32,607 nucleotides of DNA, taken from NCBI GenBank assembly GCA_937140905.1, contig CAKZQO010000253.1:1-32607 (forward strand), read 5' to 3'. Of the stretch, positions 17,479 to 25,933 are shown piece by piece (position 1 is the first letter of the stretch; each line of letters opens with the position of its first letter). The notes beneath the pieces were generated by a model. That model searched no databases. It was given only the letters and a program-made list of their open reading frames with translations, and was not told the origin of the DNA. This DNA is from an uncultured Spirochaeta sp. (GTDB lineage: Bacteria; Spirochaetota; Spirochaetia; DTKZ01). The translations under genes and the position numbers were made by a program.

Positions 17479-18868
17479 CTTCAGCCTCCGGTAAAGTTAT
17501 CCGCGCGATCGTCCCGCCCCCTTCCCTTGGTTCGACCCTCAAAGTTCCCCCAGCAGCTTCCACGAATCGTTTCGAAAGGAAAAGTCCAATTCCAAAACCC
17601 TTCGTTTTCGTCGTGTAGAAGGGATCGAACAACCGATCGAGTTCTTTTCCCGAAAGTCCTTCTCCCCGGTCCCACACCTCGACCACGATCTTCTTACCGA
17701 TCGAAGAAGCCCGGACTTTCACGGGTTCCACAGCTTCCGGATCCCTAATGCTTTCCCACGCGTTCTGGATCAGGTTTTCCAGAGCGGAACGGAAGCGATC
17801 CGTGTCCATCCACACGCGTTTCCCTAAGAGAGTTTCTGCGATTTCTATCCGTACCTCCGGGAATCGCTTCTTTACCACTCCTTCAACCATTTCCCGGGCA
17901 TCCCACACCGTGGGTTGCCCAAGAGGTTCCCGGATGAGGTCACCAATTCGGTCTACCATTCGCCTCATTCTATTCACTTCTTCCCGAATCACCGATAGTT
18001 CCTCCGAGACCGTACCTGAACATACCCGTTGAAGGAGATCCGCTTGAAGTGCAATGGCGCTCAAGGGATTCTTAAACTCATGGGCTAACGCCCGGGAAGC
18101 GGAACCCAATAGGACCAATTCCTCTTGCTCCCGGAGTTTCGTTCGGTATTCCCAGTTCCGAAGAACCAACCCTCTCCCTACGTACAACCCCAGGAGGAAA
18201 AGTCCTTCCAGCACAAAAAAAACCACGTAACACACTGTCCGTTGAACCCAGTAGTTCGGATTGTACAACTCCAGGTAGAGGAACTGGTTGGGAGCTTCGT
18301 TCGGATGGAGCCGTACCCTTCGAAAGTCGACCAGGGGCTGTAGAATGACGAGACTTCGATTCTTTGGGTTGAACAGGTAATGTCTGTAGGGAAAGTCCAT
18401 GGCAGACCTTTCAGGAGAGGGCATTCTGAACAAAGGAGGGGCGCTTCCGAACCGAACTAGAGCGTCCCCGTTCGCTTTATACAAACCCACTCCCGCCACT
18501 CGATTCTTGAGTTGTTCATTGCTCTGAACGATCCCTTCCAGGATCCGCACGTCCCCCTCGAAATCGGGGAATGGGGGTTCCCTGCTCTCCACAGGAGAAC
18601 TTCTGTCCCCGGGCGGAGGTCTTCTTTTCCATCCTTCCGCTTCCCGGATAGCGCGCAAAGAGACTGCGAGGTAGTTGAGAAACCGTTCTCCCTCGTTCCG
18701 AGCGGTCAGTTCCAAGGCGAACAATTGCCCTTTCAGGATTATCCACCCGATCAGAACGCTCAACGCCATTAGACTCCCCGTGACGACCCAGGATAAAAGG
18801 ATCGTGCGAGAAGAAAGACGTCCGTAAGGGCTACTTTGTTTGTCTGAGAAAGGTAACAAAGGAATCAT
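17453..18868 (-). CDS. Sensor histidine kinase partner of the NtrC-type regulator
   Basis: 471 aa; two TM segments, ALAHEFKNPLSAIALQADLL H-box, ALENLIQNAWESI, FDPFYTTKTKGFGIGLFLSKRFVE. Start may be TTG at 18859, since GAGGAGG directly abuts the ATG at 18868. Confidence 0.93.
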   Translation of the reverse strand: MIPLLPFSDKQSSPYGRLSSRTILLSWVVTGSLMALSVLIGWIILKGQLFALELTARNEGERFLNYLAVSLRAIREAEGWKRRPPPGDRSSPVESREPPFPDFEGDVRILEGIVQSNEQLKNRVAGVGLYKANGDALVRFGSAPPLFRMPSPERSAMDFPYRHYLFNPKNRSLVILQPLVDFRRVRLHPNEAPNQFLYLELYNPNYWVQRTVCYVVFFVLEGLFLLGLYVGRGLVLRNWEYRTKLREQEELVLLGSASRALAHEFKNPLSAIALQADLLQRVCSGTVSEELSVIREEVNRMRRMVDRIGDLIREPLGQPTVWDAREMVEGVVKKRFPEVRIEIAETLLGKRVWMDTDRFRSALENLIQNAWESIRDPEAVEPVKVRASSIGKKIVVEVWDRGEGLSGKELDRLFDPFYTTKTKGFGIGLFLSKRFVEAAGGTLRVEPREGGGTIARITLPEAEDAGADRGR

Positions 18869-20234
18869 CCTCCTCGAATCCCAGTAGATACTTCAATTGT
18901 AACCAGTATCTATAGAGGGCATACCGGGCCGAAAGCAACTGCGCCCTCGCGTCGGAAAGGGTGCTTTCCGCATCGGAAACCTCCATCAAGGTCGCCTTGG
19001 AAAGGGAATACTTCTCATACACCTGTCGATAGTTCTCTTCTCCAAACTCCACCGAGGCTTGCGCTGCTTCGATCCTTCGCAAAGCTACCACGATCCCCTG
19101 TACATACTCCACCACGCTGGATTCAACGGCACGGACCTGTTCCCGTAGTTGAGCGCTTAGAGTTACCTTCGCGTTTTCCGCTTTCCCAACGGCCGCCTTT
19201 TTGTCCTGAAAGGGAAGGATGGGAACGGTAGCCGACACGGTTACTTTGCCCGTATCGGTGAAGGATCCCGCATCTTTCCATAACCCCGAAAAAGTATGGG
19301 ACCACCCCAAGGAGAGGGTCGGATAGAAAGCTGCCTCTTTAATCTGAACGTTCAGGTCTTGGATCTGTAGGGACAGTTCCAGCGCGTTCAGATCTGGATT
19401 GTGTTCCAGCGCGAAAGCCTTCAATTTTTCGATGAACGGGGCAAGAGAATCTAAAGAAATCGTTCGTTCGACATCCAGAAAAAAGAGGTCTTCCGGCACG
19501 AGGGAAGGGGTTAAATACAACTCCCCTATACGGGATAAACCCAACGCAATCTGTAGTTTGCTTCTACTGAGTCTCTCAGCATACTCCGCCTGGTACAAAG
19601 CCGCCTGTTTGGTCTTGTACTTCGATTGAGCCTGGAGGTACACCACTTTGTCCACCGCGCCCACCTCATACCTCCCTCTGGCTACCTCTAGAGATTTTTC
19701 CGCTGCTTGGAGTTCCTTTTGGGCGACTGCGCGGGCATCCTGTTTTTCCAATAGATCGAAGAACAAAGTCTCCGCTGTTTGCAAGACGCTGTTGCGAACC
19801 GAAGCTTCACTGATCTTGGCTTTGGTAATCGATAGGGCAGTCTGCCTGAGAGAAGCCAACCGGGCTCCTCCCGAATAGAGTTGCTGGGAAAGACTGATCC
19901 CGTAACTAGCACTGGGATCGGTGGAACTAGGCCCATCGTTGAGGGAGGGATAGGGGATACCCACGGAACCCTGCAGGGAAAGATTCGGATAGAAGGAAGC
20001 AATGGCAGAGTCTCGATCCAGCTTACTGTTTTCAACATCCTGCATCGCGCTAATGACCTTGGATGAGTTGGCGAGGGCGAGTTTTCGCACCTGTTGTAAG
20101 GTAAGAGGCTCCCCTCCTTCGGCCCAAGAAACTCCAGCACCCGTCCCGATAAGAAATAGTACCATCCAGATCGCCACAGCGGGCATCTTTATGGGTATAA
20201 AATTACATTTCCTTGGCATATACGCTTTCCTCAT
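18831..20234 (-). CDS. TolC-family outer-membrane efflux protein
   Basis: 467 aa; signal peptide ending in WAEG, LTLQQVRKLALANS, duplicated helical repeats, ISLSQQLYSGG. Start could be an internal Met. Confidence 0.9.
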   Translation of the reverse strand: MRKAYMPRKCNFIPIKMPAVAIWMVLFLIGTGAGVSWAEGGEPLTLQQVRKLALANSSKVISAMQDVENSKLDRDSAIASFYPNLSLQGSVGIPYPSLNDGPSSTDPSASYGISLSQQLYSGGARLASLRQTALSITKAKISEASVRNSVLQTAETLFFDLLEKQDARAVAQKELQAAEKSLEVARGRYEVGAVDKVVYLQAQSKYKTKQAALYQAEYAERLSRSKLQIALGLSRIGELYLTPSLVPEDLFFLDVERTISLDSLAPFIEKLKAFALEHNPDLNALELSLQIQDLNVQIKEAAFYPTLSLGWSHTFSGLWKDAGSFTDTGKVTVSATVPILPFQDKKAAVGKAENAKVTLSAQLREQVRAVESSVVEYVQGIVVALRRIEAAQASVEFGEENYRQVYEKYSLSKATLMEVSDAESTLSDARAQLLSARYALYRYWLQLKYLLGFEEDDSFVTFLRQTK

Positions 20235-20246
20235 ACAGGTCCTTTC

Positions 20247-21440
20247 TCATTCAGTGCGTAACGCTTCGATCGGATTGAGGCCGGAAGCTTTGCGAGCCGG
20301 ATAGTACCCGAAAAAGACCCCCACGGAACCCGCGAACCCGGCAGAGACTAGGATGAACAGGGGGTTCACGATCGCTCGAATAGGGCTGAACTTCCCCAAC
20401 CCCGCCACCACTCCTAGGGAAAACAGGATCCCGATAGCACCGCCCAACAGGCTCAGCACGATGGATTCCGTGAGGAATTGGAGCAAGATATCCTTCCGCC
20501 TAGCCCCAACGGCCAACCGAACCCCGATTTCGCGGGTCCGTTCGGTTACCGAAACCAGCATGATGTTCATGATTCCGATCCCCCCTACCACGAGGGAAAC
20601 TCCCGCGATACAGGCCAGAAGGATCGTAAGGATCCGGGCTGTGGAGGAAGCCACTTCGATGATCTGGGATTGATTGAGGATCTCGAAATCGTTCTCTTTG
20701 TCATCGGCTAGCCGGTGGGAATCCCGAAGGATCCCCTCCACCTCTGCCTGCGCTTCCGTCATCTTATCCTCGGAAATCGCGCTGATTTCGATGGTACTCA
20801 GGTAGTTGTTACGGCTCAACCGTACTAACGCGGTTGTCAACGGAACCAGCACCACGTCATCCAAATCCTGTCCCATGGAATTGGTCCCCCGACTCTTCAA
20901 CAATCCCACCACCTGGAAGGGGGCATTCCCGATACGGAGGGTCTCTCCCACTCCGGTCACCCCGCCGAACAGATTCTTGGCTACCGTGCTACCGATGACC
21001 GCGATCTTGCGCCTCCCTTTCACGTCTTGTTCTGAAATGAACTCCCCTTCCTGCAGTTCCCACTGCTTGATCGCTTGGTAGTCGGGTTCGACCCCATACA
21101 CGATAGTGGACCAGTTCCCCGATCCTCCCACCACGGTAACCGATCGCCTTAGGGTACCGGAAACAGCCGAAACAAGGGTTGCCTCCGTTCGAATACGCTC
21201 CGCGTCCTTCTGGGTGAGCCGGTTGGCATCGAACCGGCCTCGGGGTGGCATCACGATCAACAGGTTTGATCCCATGGAATTGATGGTATCCCGGATCTGC
21301 GCCTGCGACCCTTCCCCGATCGCCACCATGATGATCACGGAACTCACTCCAATGATAATCCCCAGAGTCGTTAACAGGCTCCGCATTCGATTGCGAAAGA
21401 TACTCCTGAAGGAAAGCTTCACCAACACGGTAGGTTTCAT
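20247..21440 (-). CDS. MacB-type ABC transporter permease (FtsX/MacB)
   Basis: 397 aa; FRSIFRNRMRSLLTTLGIIIGVSSVIIMVAIGEGSQAQI, GGIGIMNIMLVSVTERTREIGVRLAVGARRKDILLQFLTES. Confidence 0.95.
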   Translation of the reverse strand: MKPTVLVKLSFRSIFRNRMRSLLTTLGIIIGVSSVIIMVAIGEGSQAQIRDTINSMGSNLLIVMPPRGRFDANRLTQKDAERIRTEATLVSAVSGTLRRSVTVVGGSGNWSTIVYGVEPDYQAIKQWELQEGEFISEQDVKGRRKIAVIGSTVAKNLFGGVTGVGETLRIGNAPFQVVGLLKSRGTNSMGQDLDDVVLVPLTTALVRLSRNNYLSTIEISAISEDKMTEAQAEVEGILRDSHRLADDKENDFEILNQSQIIEVASSTARILTILLACIAGVSLVVGGIGIMNIMLVSVTERTREIGVRLAVGARRKDILLQFLTESIVLSLLGGAIGILFSLGVVAGLGKFSPIRAIVNPLFILVSAGFAGSVGVFFGYYPARKASGLNPIEALRTE

Positions 21441-22186
21441 AGGGTATGCTCCTCCCGAAACCGTACCAGCACTTCTTCCGCTCGGGCGGGGTCTGGGATA
21501 GGACCATCCTGTAGGATTTTCCCATCCCTCACCACTACTTTCCTCTGGGCGAACCGAGCGATATCCGGCTCATGGGTGACCATCACGATGGTGATTCCTC
21601 CCCTATGCAACTCTTGGAATAGGGTCATGATTTCGAGGGACATCTCGGTGTCCAGGTTTCCCGTAGGTTCATCCGCTAAAATGAGGGAAGGCCGATTCAC
21701 CAACGCTCGAGCGATGGCTACCCGTTGCTGCTGACCTCCGGAAAGTTGGGAAGGCACATGATCCATCCGGTCTGCCAACCCTACCCGGGAGAGGGCCTCC
21801 TTGGCTTGATCCCTTAGGGCTCGGGTAGATTGACTTCCCCTCCGATACAGAAGGGGAAGCTCCACGTTTTCCAATGCCGTGGTCCGGGGAAGGAGGTTGA
21901 AACTCTGGAACACGAACCCAATCTTCGAGTTCCGGATTTCCGCGATCCGATCTGGATCCAGAGTGGTGACATCGATCCCTTCTAGGTAGTACTTTCCCTC
22001 GGTTGGGAGATCCAAGCATCCCATGATGTTCATGAGAGTAGTCTTCCCGGAGCCCGAGGCTCCCATGATCGCCACAAACTCTCCGGGATGAATCTCGAGA
22101 TCGATCCCATCCAGAGCTTTTACTGTTACACCCCCGTTCCCTGTACCATAGTACCGGCGAAGGCTCTCCATAACCACCAGGCTCAT
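21437..22186 (-). CDS. MacB-type ABC transporter ATP-binding protein
   Basis: 249 aa; GASGSGKTTLMNIMG, QLSGGQQQRVAIARAL, LADEPTGNLD; ATGA overlaps with both neighbours. Confidence 0.96.
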   Translation of the reverse strand: MSLVVMESLRRYYGTGNGGVTVKALDGIDLEIHPGEFVAIMGASGSGKTTLMNIMGCLDLPTEGKYYLEGIDVTTLDPDRIAEIRNSKIGFVFQSFNLLPRTTALENVELPLLYRRGSQSTRALRDQAKEALSRVGLADRMDHVPSQLSGGQQQRVAIARALVNRPSLILADEPTGNLDTEMSLEIMTLFQELHRGGITIVMVTHEPDIARFAQRKVVVRDGKILQDGPIPDPARAEEVLVRFREEHTL

Positions 22187-23547
22187 TGCTTCATCCTCAC
22201 GATCACCTGTAGACCATCCAGCGATTCCCCATCCATCACTTCGGTGAACTTGCCATCCGAGATTCCTGTACGCACATACCGGAGTCTAATGTTTCCATCC
22301 TCCTGGAGAATCCAAATCGGTTTTCCCTCAAACCGAGCTTCTCCGGACGAAGCACCCGGGGCTCCAGTGCCCGGACTGTTTCGGTTCGGTATAGACCCAC
22401 TACCCAAAGAACCACCGCTAGAGGATCTAGCGGGAGGACGCCCCGCTCCGGGCACGAAGGGCATTCCCCCCAACACTCCGACCTGCGCGTTGGGTCTACC
22501 CGTACCCCCCTTTTTGATCGCTTCATCGTACTGCTTCAGCATCCTTTCCCTCTCCTCCTGGGGCAGGTGAGCGATCCGTTCTTCGAACTGCTTCCTTCGC
22601 ACAGCCGCAGCCACATCAGCGGGTGGGTTGAACTTCAACGCTGCGTTAGGGACCATCCACACGTTTTCCTTACGATTCACGAAGAACTCCACGGTAGCGG
22701 TGAGGCCGGGCAGGAGAAGATTGTCTGGGTTCTTGGAATCGATCACCACTGTATAGTTCACGATATTGTTCGAGGTGGTGGGCATTTTACGGATCTGCCG
22801 TACCTTTCCGGTAAACTTACGATCGGGAAACGCCTCCACGGTGAATCGAACTTCCTGTCCATCCCGGATCTTCCCAATATCGATTTCATCTACTTGGGCG
22901 TAGATTTCCAGGTTCTCCAGGTTTTCTGCCAGGGTAAACAGCCTGGTTACCGATCCGGAGTTTGCCACCACCGTCTGACCCTTATCGATGTTCCGCTCCA
23001 ACACGATTCCGGTGATGGGAGATAGGATCTTCGCATACTGCTCCAGGTTCAACCGCGCCTTCTCGTACGCTACCTGAGCGCTTTCCAGGTCCGCCTTTGC
23101 CGATTCCAGACTAGTCCTACTGGATAAAAGATCGGCCTCGGAAAGGAGGTTCCGCTTCTGGAGTTGTAGGTTCTTATCGTAGGTAGCCTGAGCCTCCTCT
23201 GCCTTCGCCTTCGCTTTCCGTAGAGTAGCTTCTTGTTCCCGCAGGCTGAGGAGCAACATACTCTTATCCAATTCCGCAAGGAGCTGCCCCTTCCTAACTC
23301 GATCATTGTAATCCACGTATACCGATTCAATGGTTCCCGTCAGTTGGGTGAGTACTTCCACACTTCCCTTGGCCTGGATCGTCCCCGTGCTGCTCACCGT
23401 CTCTTCGATGGTTCCGCGGCGAATCGCCTGGGTTTCATACCCTATCTTCTTCGTTTCCTTCGAGTTGAAGAATGCGTAGGTTACCGCGCCCATCACCAGA
23501 ATAACCAAGAGAAAAATCGAAACTTTGATACCTGTTTTTCCTCTCAT
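22183..23547 (-). CDS. Membrane fusion protein of tripartite efflux pump (MacA/HlyD-like)
   Basis: 454 aa; N-terminal TM, IRRGTIEETVSSTGTIQAKGSVEVLTQLTGTIESVYVDYNDRVRKGQLLAELD, coiled coil, SPITGIVLERNIDKGQTV. Confidence 0.92.
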   Translation of the reverse strand: MRGKTGIKVSIFLLVILVMGAVTYAFFNSKETKKIGYETQAIRRGTIEETVSSTGTIQAKGSVEVLTQLTGTIESVYVDYNDRVRKGQLLAELDKSMLLLSLREQEATLRKAKAKAEEAQATYDKNLQLQKRNLLSEADLLSSRTSLESAKADLESAQVAYEKARLNLEQYAKILSPITGIVLERNIDKGQTVVANSGSVTRLFTLAENLENLEIYAQVDEIDIGKIRDGQEVRFTVEAFPDRKFTGKVRQIRKMPTTSNNIVNYTVVIDSKNPDNLLLPGLTATVEFFVNRKENVWMVPNAALKFNPPADVAAAVRRKQFEERIAHLPQEERERMLKQYDEAIKKGGTGRPNAQVGVLGGMPFVPGAGRPPARSSSGGSLGSGSIPNRNSPGTGAPGASSGEARFEGKPIWILQEDGNIRLRYVRTGISDGKFTEVMDGESLDGLQVIVRMKQ

Positions 23548-23557
23548 GCAAATCTAG

Positions 23558-23574
23558 ATGCAAATCTTATGCCA
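23558..23574 (-). promoter_or_regulatory. Putative sigma54 (-24/-12) promoter of efflux/two-component operon
   Basis: Minus strand TGGCATAAGATTTGCAT: GG-N10-GC with TGGCA and TTGCA cores; predicted +1 near 23548. Confidence 0.75.
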
Positions 23575-23725
23575 TAATAACGGGGAAACCAGGGAATGTA
23601 GAAGGCAGAATGATAGTGAAGTTTATCTATTTATCTTACGATGAATTAGATTTGAATATCGAAGGATTTCGATGGGCCTGCTTGAACTGATTCACTACCC
23701 CACTAGCCGGATTAACTCCATTAGC

Positions 23726-23740
23726 GCGCAAATATTGCGC
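23726..23740. promoter_or_regulatory. Palindrome, candidate activator-binding site 1 (GCGCAA-ATA-TTGCGC)
   Basis: Perfect 6 bp arms; about 185 bp upstream of the predicted sigma54 start. Confidence 0.65.
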
Positions 23741-23746
23741 TACTGT

Positions 23747-23763
23747 CGCGCATGAATTGCGCG
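23747..23763. promoter_or_regulatory. Palindrome, candidate activator-binding site 2 (CGCGCA-TGAAT-TGCGCG)
   Basis: Perfect 6 bp arms; centre 22 bp from site 1. Confidence 0.65.
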
Positions 23764-23811
23764 CTCGTTACGGTCTTACCCGGATCGTTGTAGGTACGTG
23801 GAGCAAACAAT

Positions 23812-24888
23812 TTACCTGTATTCTTTCGGGGTTACCTTGCCTTGTAGAACCCGTAATCCATTGTAGGCGAGAGCACGTAGCTCATCTTCCCCTGGATAGA
23901 TGAAAACGGGCCCTAAGTGCTTGATCCGATCGATCAGTTCCCGGGTAAAGGTCTCGCTAAAGGCGATGCCCCCCGTGATCAGGATCCCATCCACCTGACC
24001 TTTCAACACAGTGGAGAGGGCGCCAATCTCTTTTGCCACCTGGTACACCATCGCGTCCCGAACAAGCTTGGCTTTCGCGTCCCCCGAGGAAACCCGTTGT
24101 TCCACTTCCTGAGCGTTGTTGGTTCCCAAGTACGCCACGTACCCACCCTTTCCCGTGATCATCTTTTTCACGTCTTCCAGGGTGTACTTACCGCTGAAGC
24201 AGAGCTTTGCCAGATCCCCGGCGGGCAGGGTGCCGCTTCGTTCCGGCGAGAAGGGGCCTTCCCCGTCCAACGCCTGGTTCACGTCAATGACCCGCCCTTT
24301 GTAATGGGCGCCCACGCTAATACCACCCCCCAAATGCGCCACGATGAGGGACAGTTCTTCGTAAGATTTTCCGATTTTTTCCGCATGAAGACGGGCAATG
24401 GCTTTCTGGTTTAGGGCATGAAAGATCGATTTCCGTTCGAACAAGGGATGCCCCGAGATGCGGGCCACATCTTGCAGTTCATCTACTACCACAGGATCGG
24501 CGATGTATGCCTTGGCTCCGGGGATGGATCGGGCAATGTCCCGAGCGATCAAGCCCCCCAAGTTACTGGCATGTTCCCCTAAAAGGCCCGCTCTAAGGTC
24601 TTCCTCCATCTGGTCGTTCACCTCGTATACCCCGGAAGGCAAGGGTTTTATGAGTCCTCCCCGACCCATTACCACTCGGATAGCGGACACGTCTACTCCC
24701 GCTTCGGCTAATTCCTTTAGAATCGTGTTTTTCCGAAAATCGTACTGATCGGTGATCTTCTTAAAGGGGGCAAGTTCCTCCGCTGAATGGCGGATCGTTC
24801 TTTCCAGAATCAATTCCTCACCCTGGAATACCCCGATTTTGGTAGAAGTAGATCCAGGATTGATGGTGAGGATAAGTGCCTGTTCCAT
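23812..24888 (-). CDS. buk: Butyrate kinase (or branched-chain fatty acid kinase)
   Basis: 358 aa; LTINPGSTSTKIGVF, MGRGGLIKPLPSGVYEVN, AHLGGGISVGAHYKGRVIDVNQALDGEGPFSPERSG. Confidence 0.95.
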   Translation of the reverse strand: MEQALILTINPGSTSTKIGVFQGEELILERTIRHSAEELAPFKKITDQYDFRKNTILKELAEAGVDVSAIRVVMGRGGLIKPLPSGVYEVNDQMEEDLRAGLLGEHASNLGGLIARDIARSIPGAKAYIADPVVVDELQDVARISGHPLFERKSIFHALNQKAIARLHAEKIGKSYEELSLIVAHLGGGISVGAHYKGRVIDVNQALDGEGPFSPERSGTLPAGDLAKLCFSGKYTLEDVKKMITGKGGYVAYLGTNNAQEVEQRVSSGDAKAKLVRDAMVYQVAKEIGALSTVLKGQVDGILITGGIAFSETFTRELIDRIKHLGPVFIYPGEDELRALAYNGLRVLQGKVTPKEYR

Positions 24889-24915
24889 GATGAGACCTTC
24901 CTTACTTAGCGGCGT

Positions 24916-25818
24916 TCAATCGCGGCTCAATGCCACCGCCAGAGCAATGGAATAATGCTTACTTTGTTCCGAATCGGCCCGGCTAGTGAGTACGATCGGA
25001 GCCGCTGCTCCCAGTATAACCCCCGCAGCTACCGCGCCTCCGAGGAAGTTCAGAGCCTTGTAGATTAGGTTTCCGCTTTCGATATCGGGAACCAATAGGA
25101 TGTCGGCATCCCCCGCTACTTCACTTTCTATCCCTTTGTGTTGGGCTGCTTCCTTGGATACGGCATTGTCCAACGCGAGGGGGCCATCGATAAGGCACCC
25201 CTTGATCTGACCCCTTCGGTTCATTTGGGTCAGAAGGGCGGCATGAACCGTGGCGTCCATCTTTGGGTTCACCGTCTCCACTGCCGCTACCACCGCCACT
25301 TTGGGCAGATTGATTCCAATCTTATGGAACATTTCTACCGCGTTGGTGAGGATCGAAATCTTATCTTCGAAAGAGGGGGCCACGTTCATTCCCGCATCGG
25401 TTACGGCAAACAGTTTGTGGTAGTAGGGAGAATGAAACAAACCCAGATGACTTAGCAAGGCCCCAGAGCGAAGCCCTTTTTCCTTATCCAACACGACCTT
25501 CAGAAGGGCGGCTGTTTGCACCAACCCTTTCATCAACACCTCTGCCTTCTTTTCCCGAATGAGACTTACAGCTTTGGCGGCTGCTTCTACGGGATCCGAA
25601 GCGGGAATAAGCTCTGCCGCGGAGTAGTCGAATCCAATCTCCTTCATCAGACGTTCGGTTTCCTGCTTCGATCCTACGAGAATTGCTTCCACAATTCCTT
25701 CTTTTATCGCATCCCGGACAGCTTCCAGCACATGTTTGTCCTCGGATGCAGCCACAGCGATCCGTTTTTTCTTGCCCTGCTTAGCCTCTTCCACGAATTC
25801 TGCCAGGTTTTTCCGCAT
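24916..25818 (-). CDS. ptb: Phosphate butyryltransferase
   Basis: 300 aa; phosphate acyltransferase motifs AVTDAGMNVAPSFEDKISILTNAVEM and LLVPDIESGNLIYKALNFLGGAVAAGVILGAAAPIVLTSRADS; next to buk. Confidence 0.93.
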   Translation of the reverse strand: MRKNLAEFVEEAKQGKKKRIAVAASEDKHVLEAVRDAIKEGIVEAILVGSKQETERLMKEIGFDYSAAELIPASDPVEAAAKAVSLIREKKAEVLMKGLVQTAALLKVVLDKEKGLRSGALLSHLGLFHSPYYHKLFAVTDAGMNVAPSFEDKISILTNAVEMFHKIGINLPKVAVVAAVETVNPKMDATVHAALLTQMNRRGQIKGCLIDGPLALDNAVSKEAAQHKGIESEVAGDADILLVPDIESGNLIYKALNFLGGAVAAGVILGAAAPIVLTSRADSEQSKHYSIALAVALSRD

Positions 25819-25851
25819 ACGGTTCCCCTAAGAATAGAGAGATTTAGGGAG

Positions 25852-25881
25852 ATTATAAAGGCAGGAATCGCATTCCGTCAA
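25852..25881 (-). promoter_or_regulatory. Putative sigma70 promoter of ptb-buk (TTGACG-N18-TATAAT)
   Basis: rc hexamers TTGACG (25876-25881) and TATAAT (25852-25857), 18 bp spacer; SD AGGGG near the start. Confidence 0.75.
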
Positions 25882-25898
25882 GAAAAAATGTTTCTCAC

Positions 25899-25913
25899 GC
25901 AATACTATATTGC
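25899..25913. promoter_or_regulatory. Palindrome upstream of ptb -35 (GCAATA-CTA-TATTGC), candidate operator
   Basis: Perfect 6 bp arms, centre about 61 bp upstream of the predicted ptb start. Confidence 0.45.
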
Positions 25914-25933
25914 AATTTTGACAACAATTTTAC

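Noticed and set aside
23658-23673. ATCGAAGGATTTCGAT inverted repeat between buk and the efflux operon
   Set aside because: 6 bp arms with a 4 nt loop and no U tract; could be an extra operator or chance, not enough to call.
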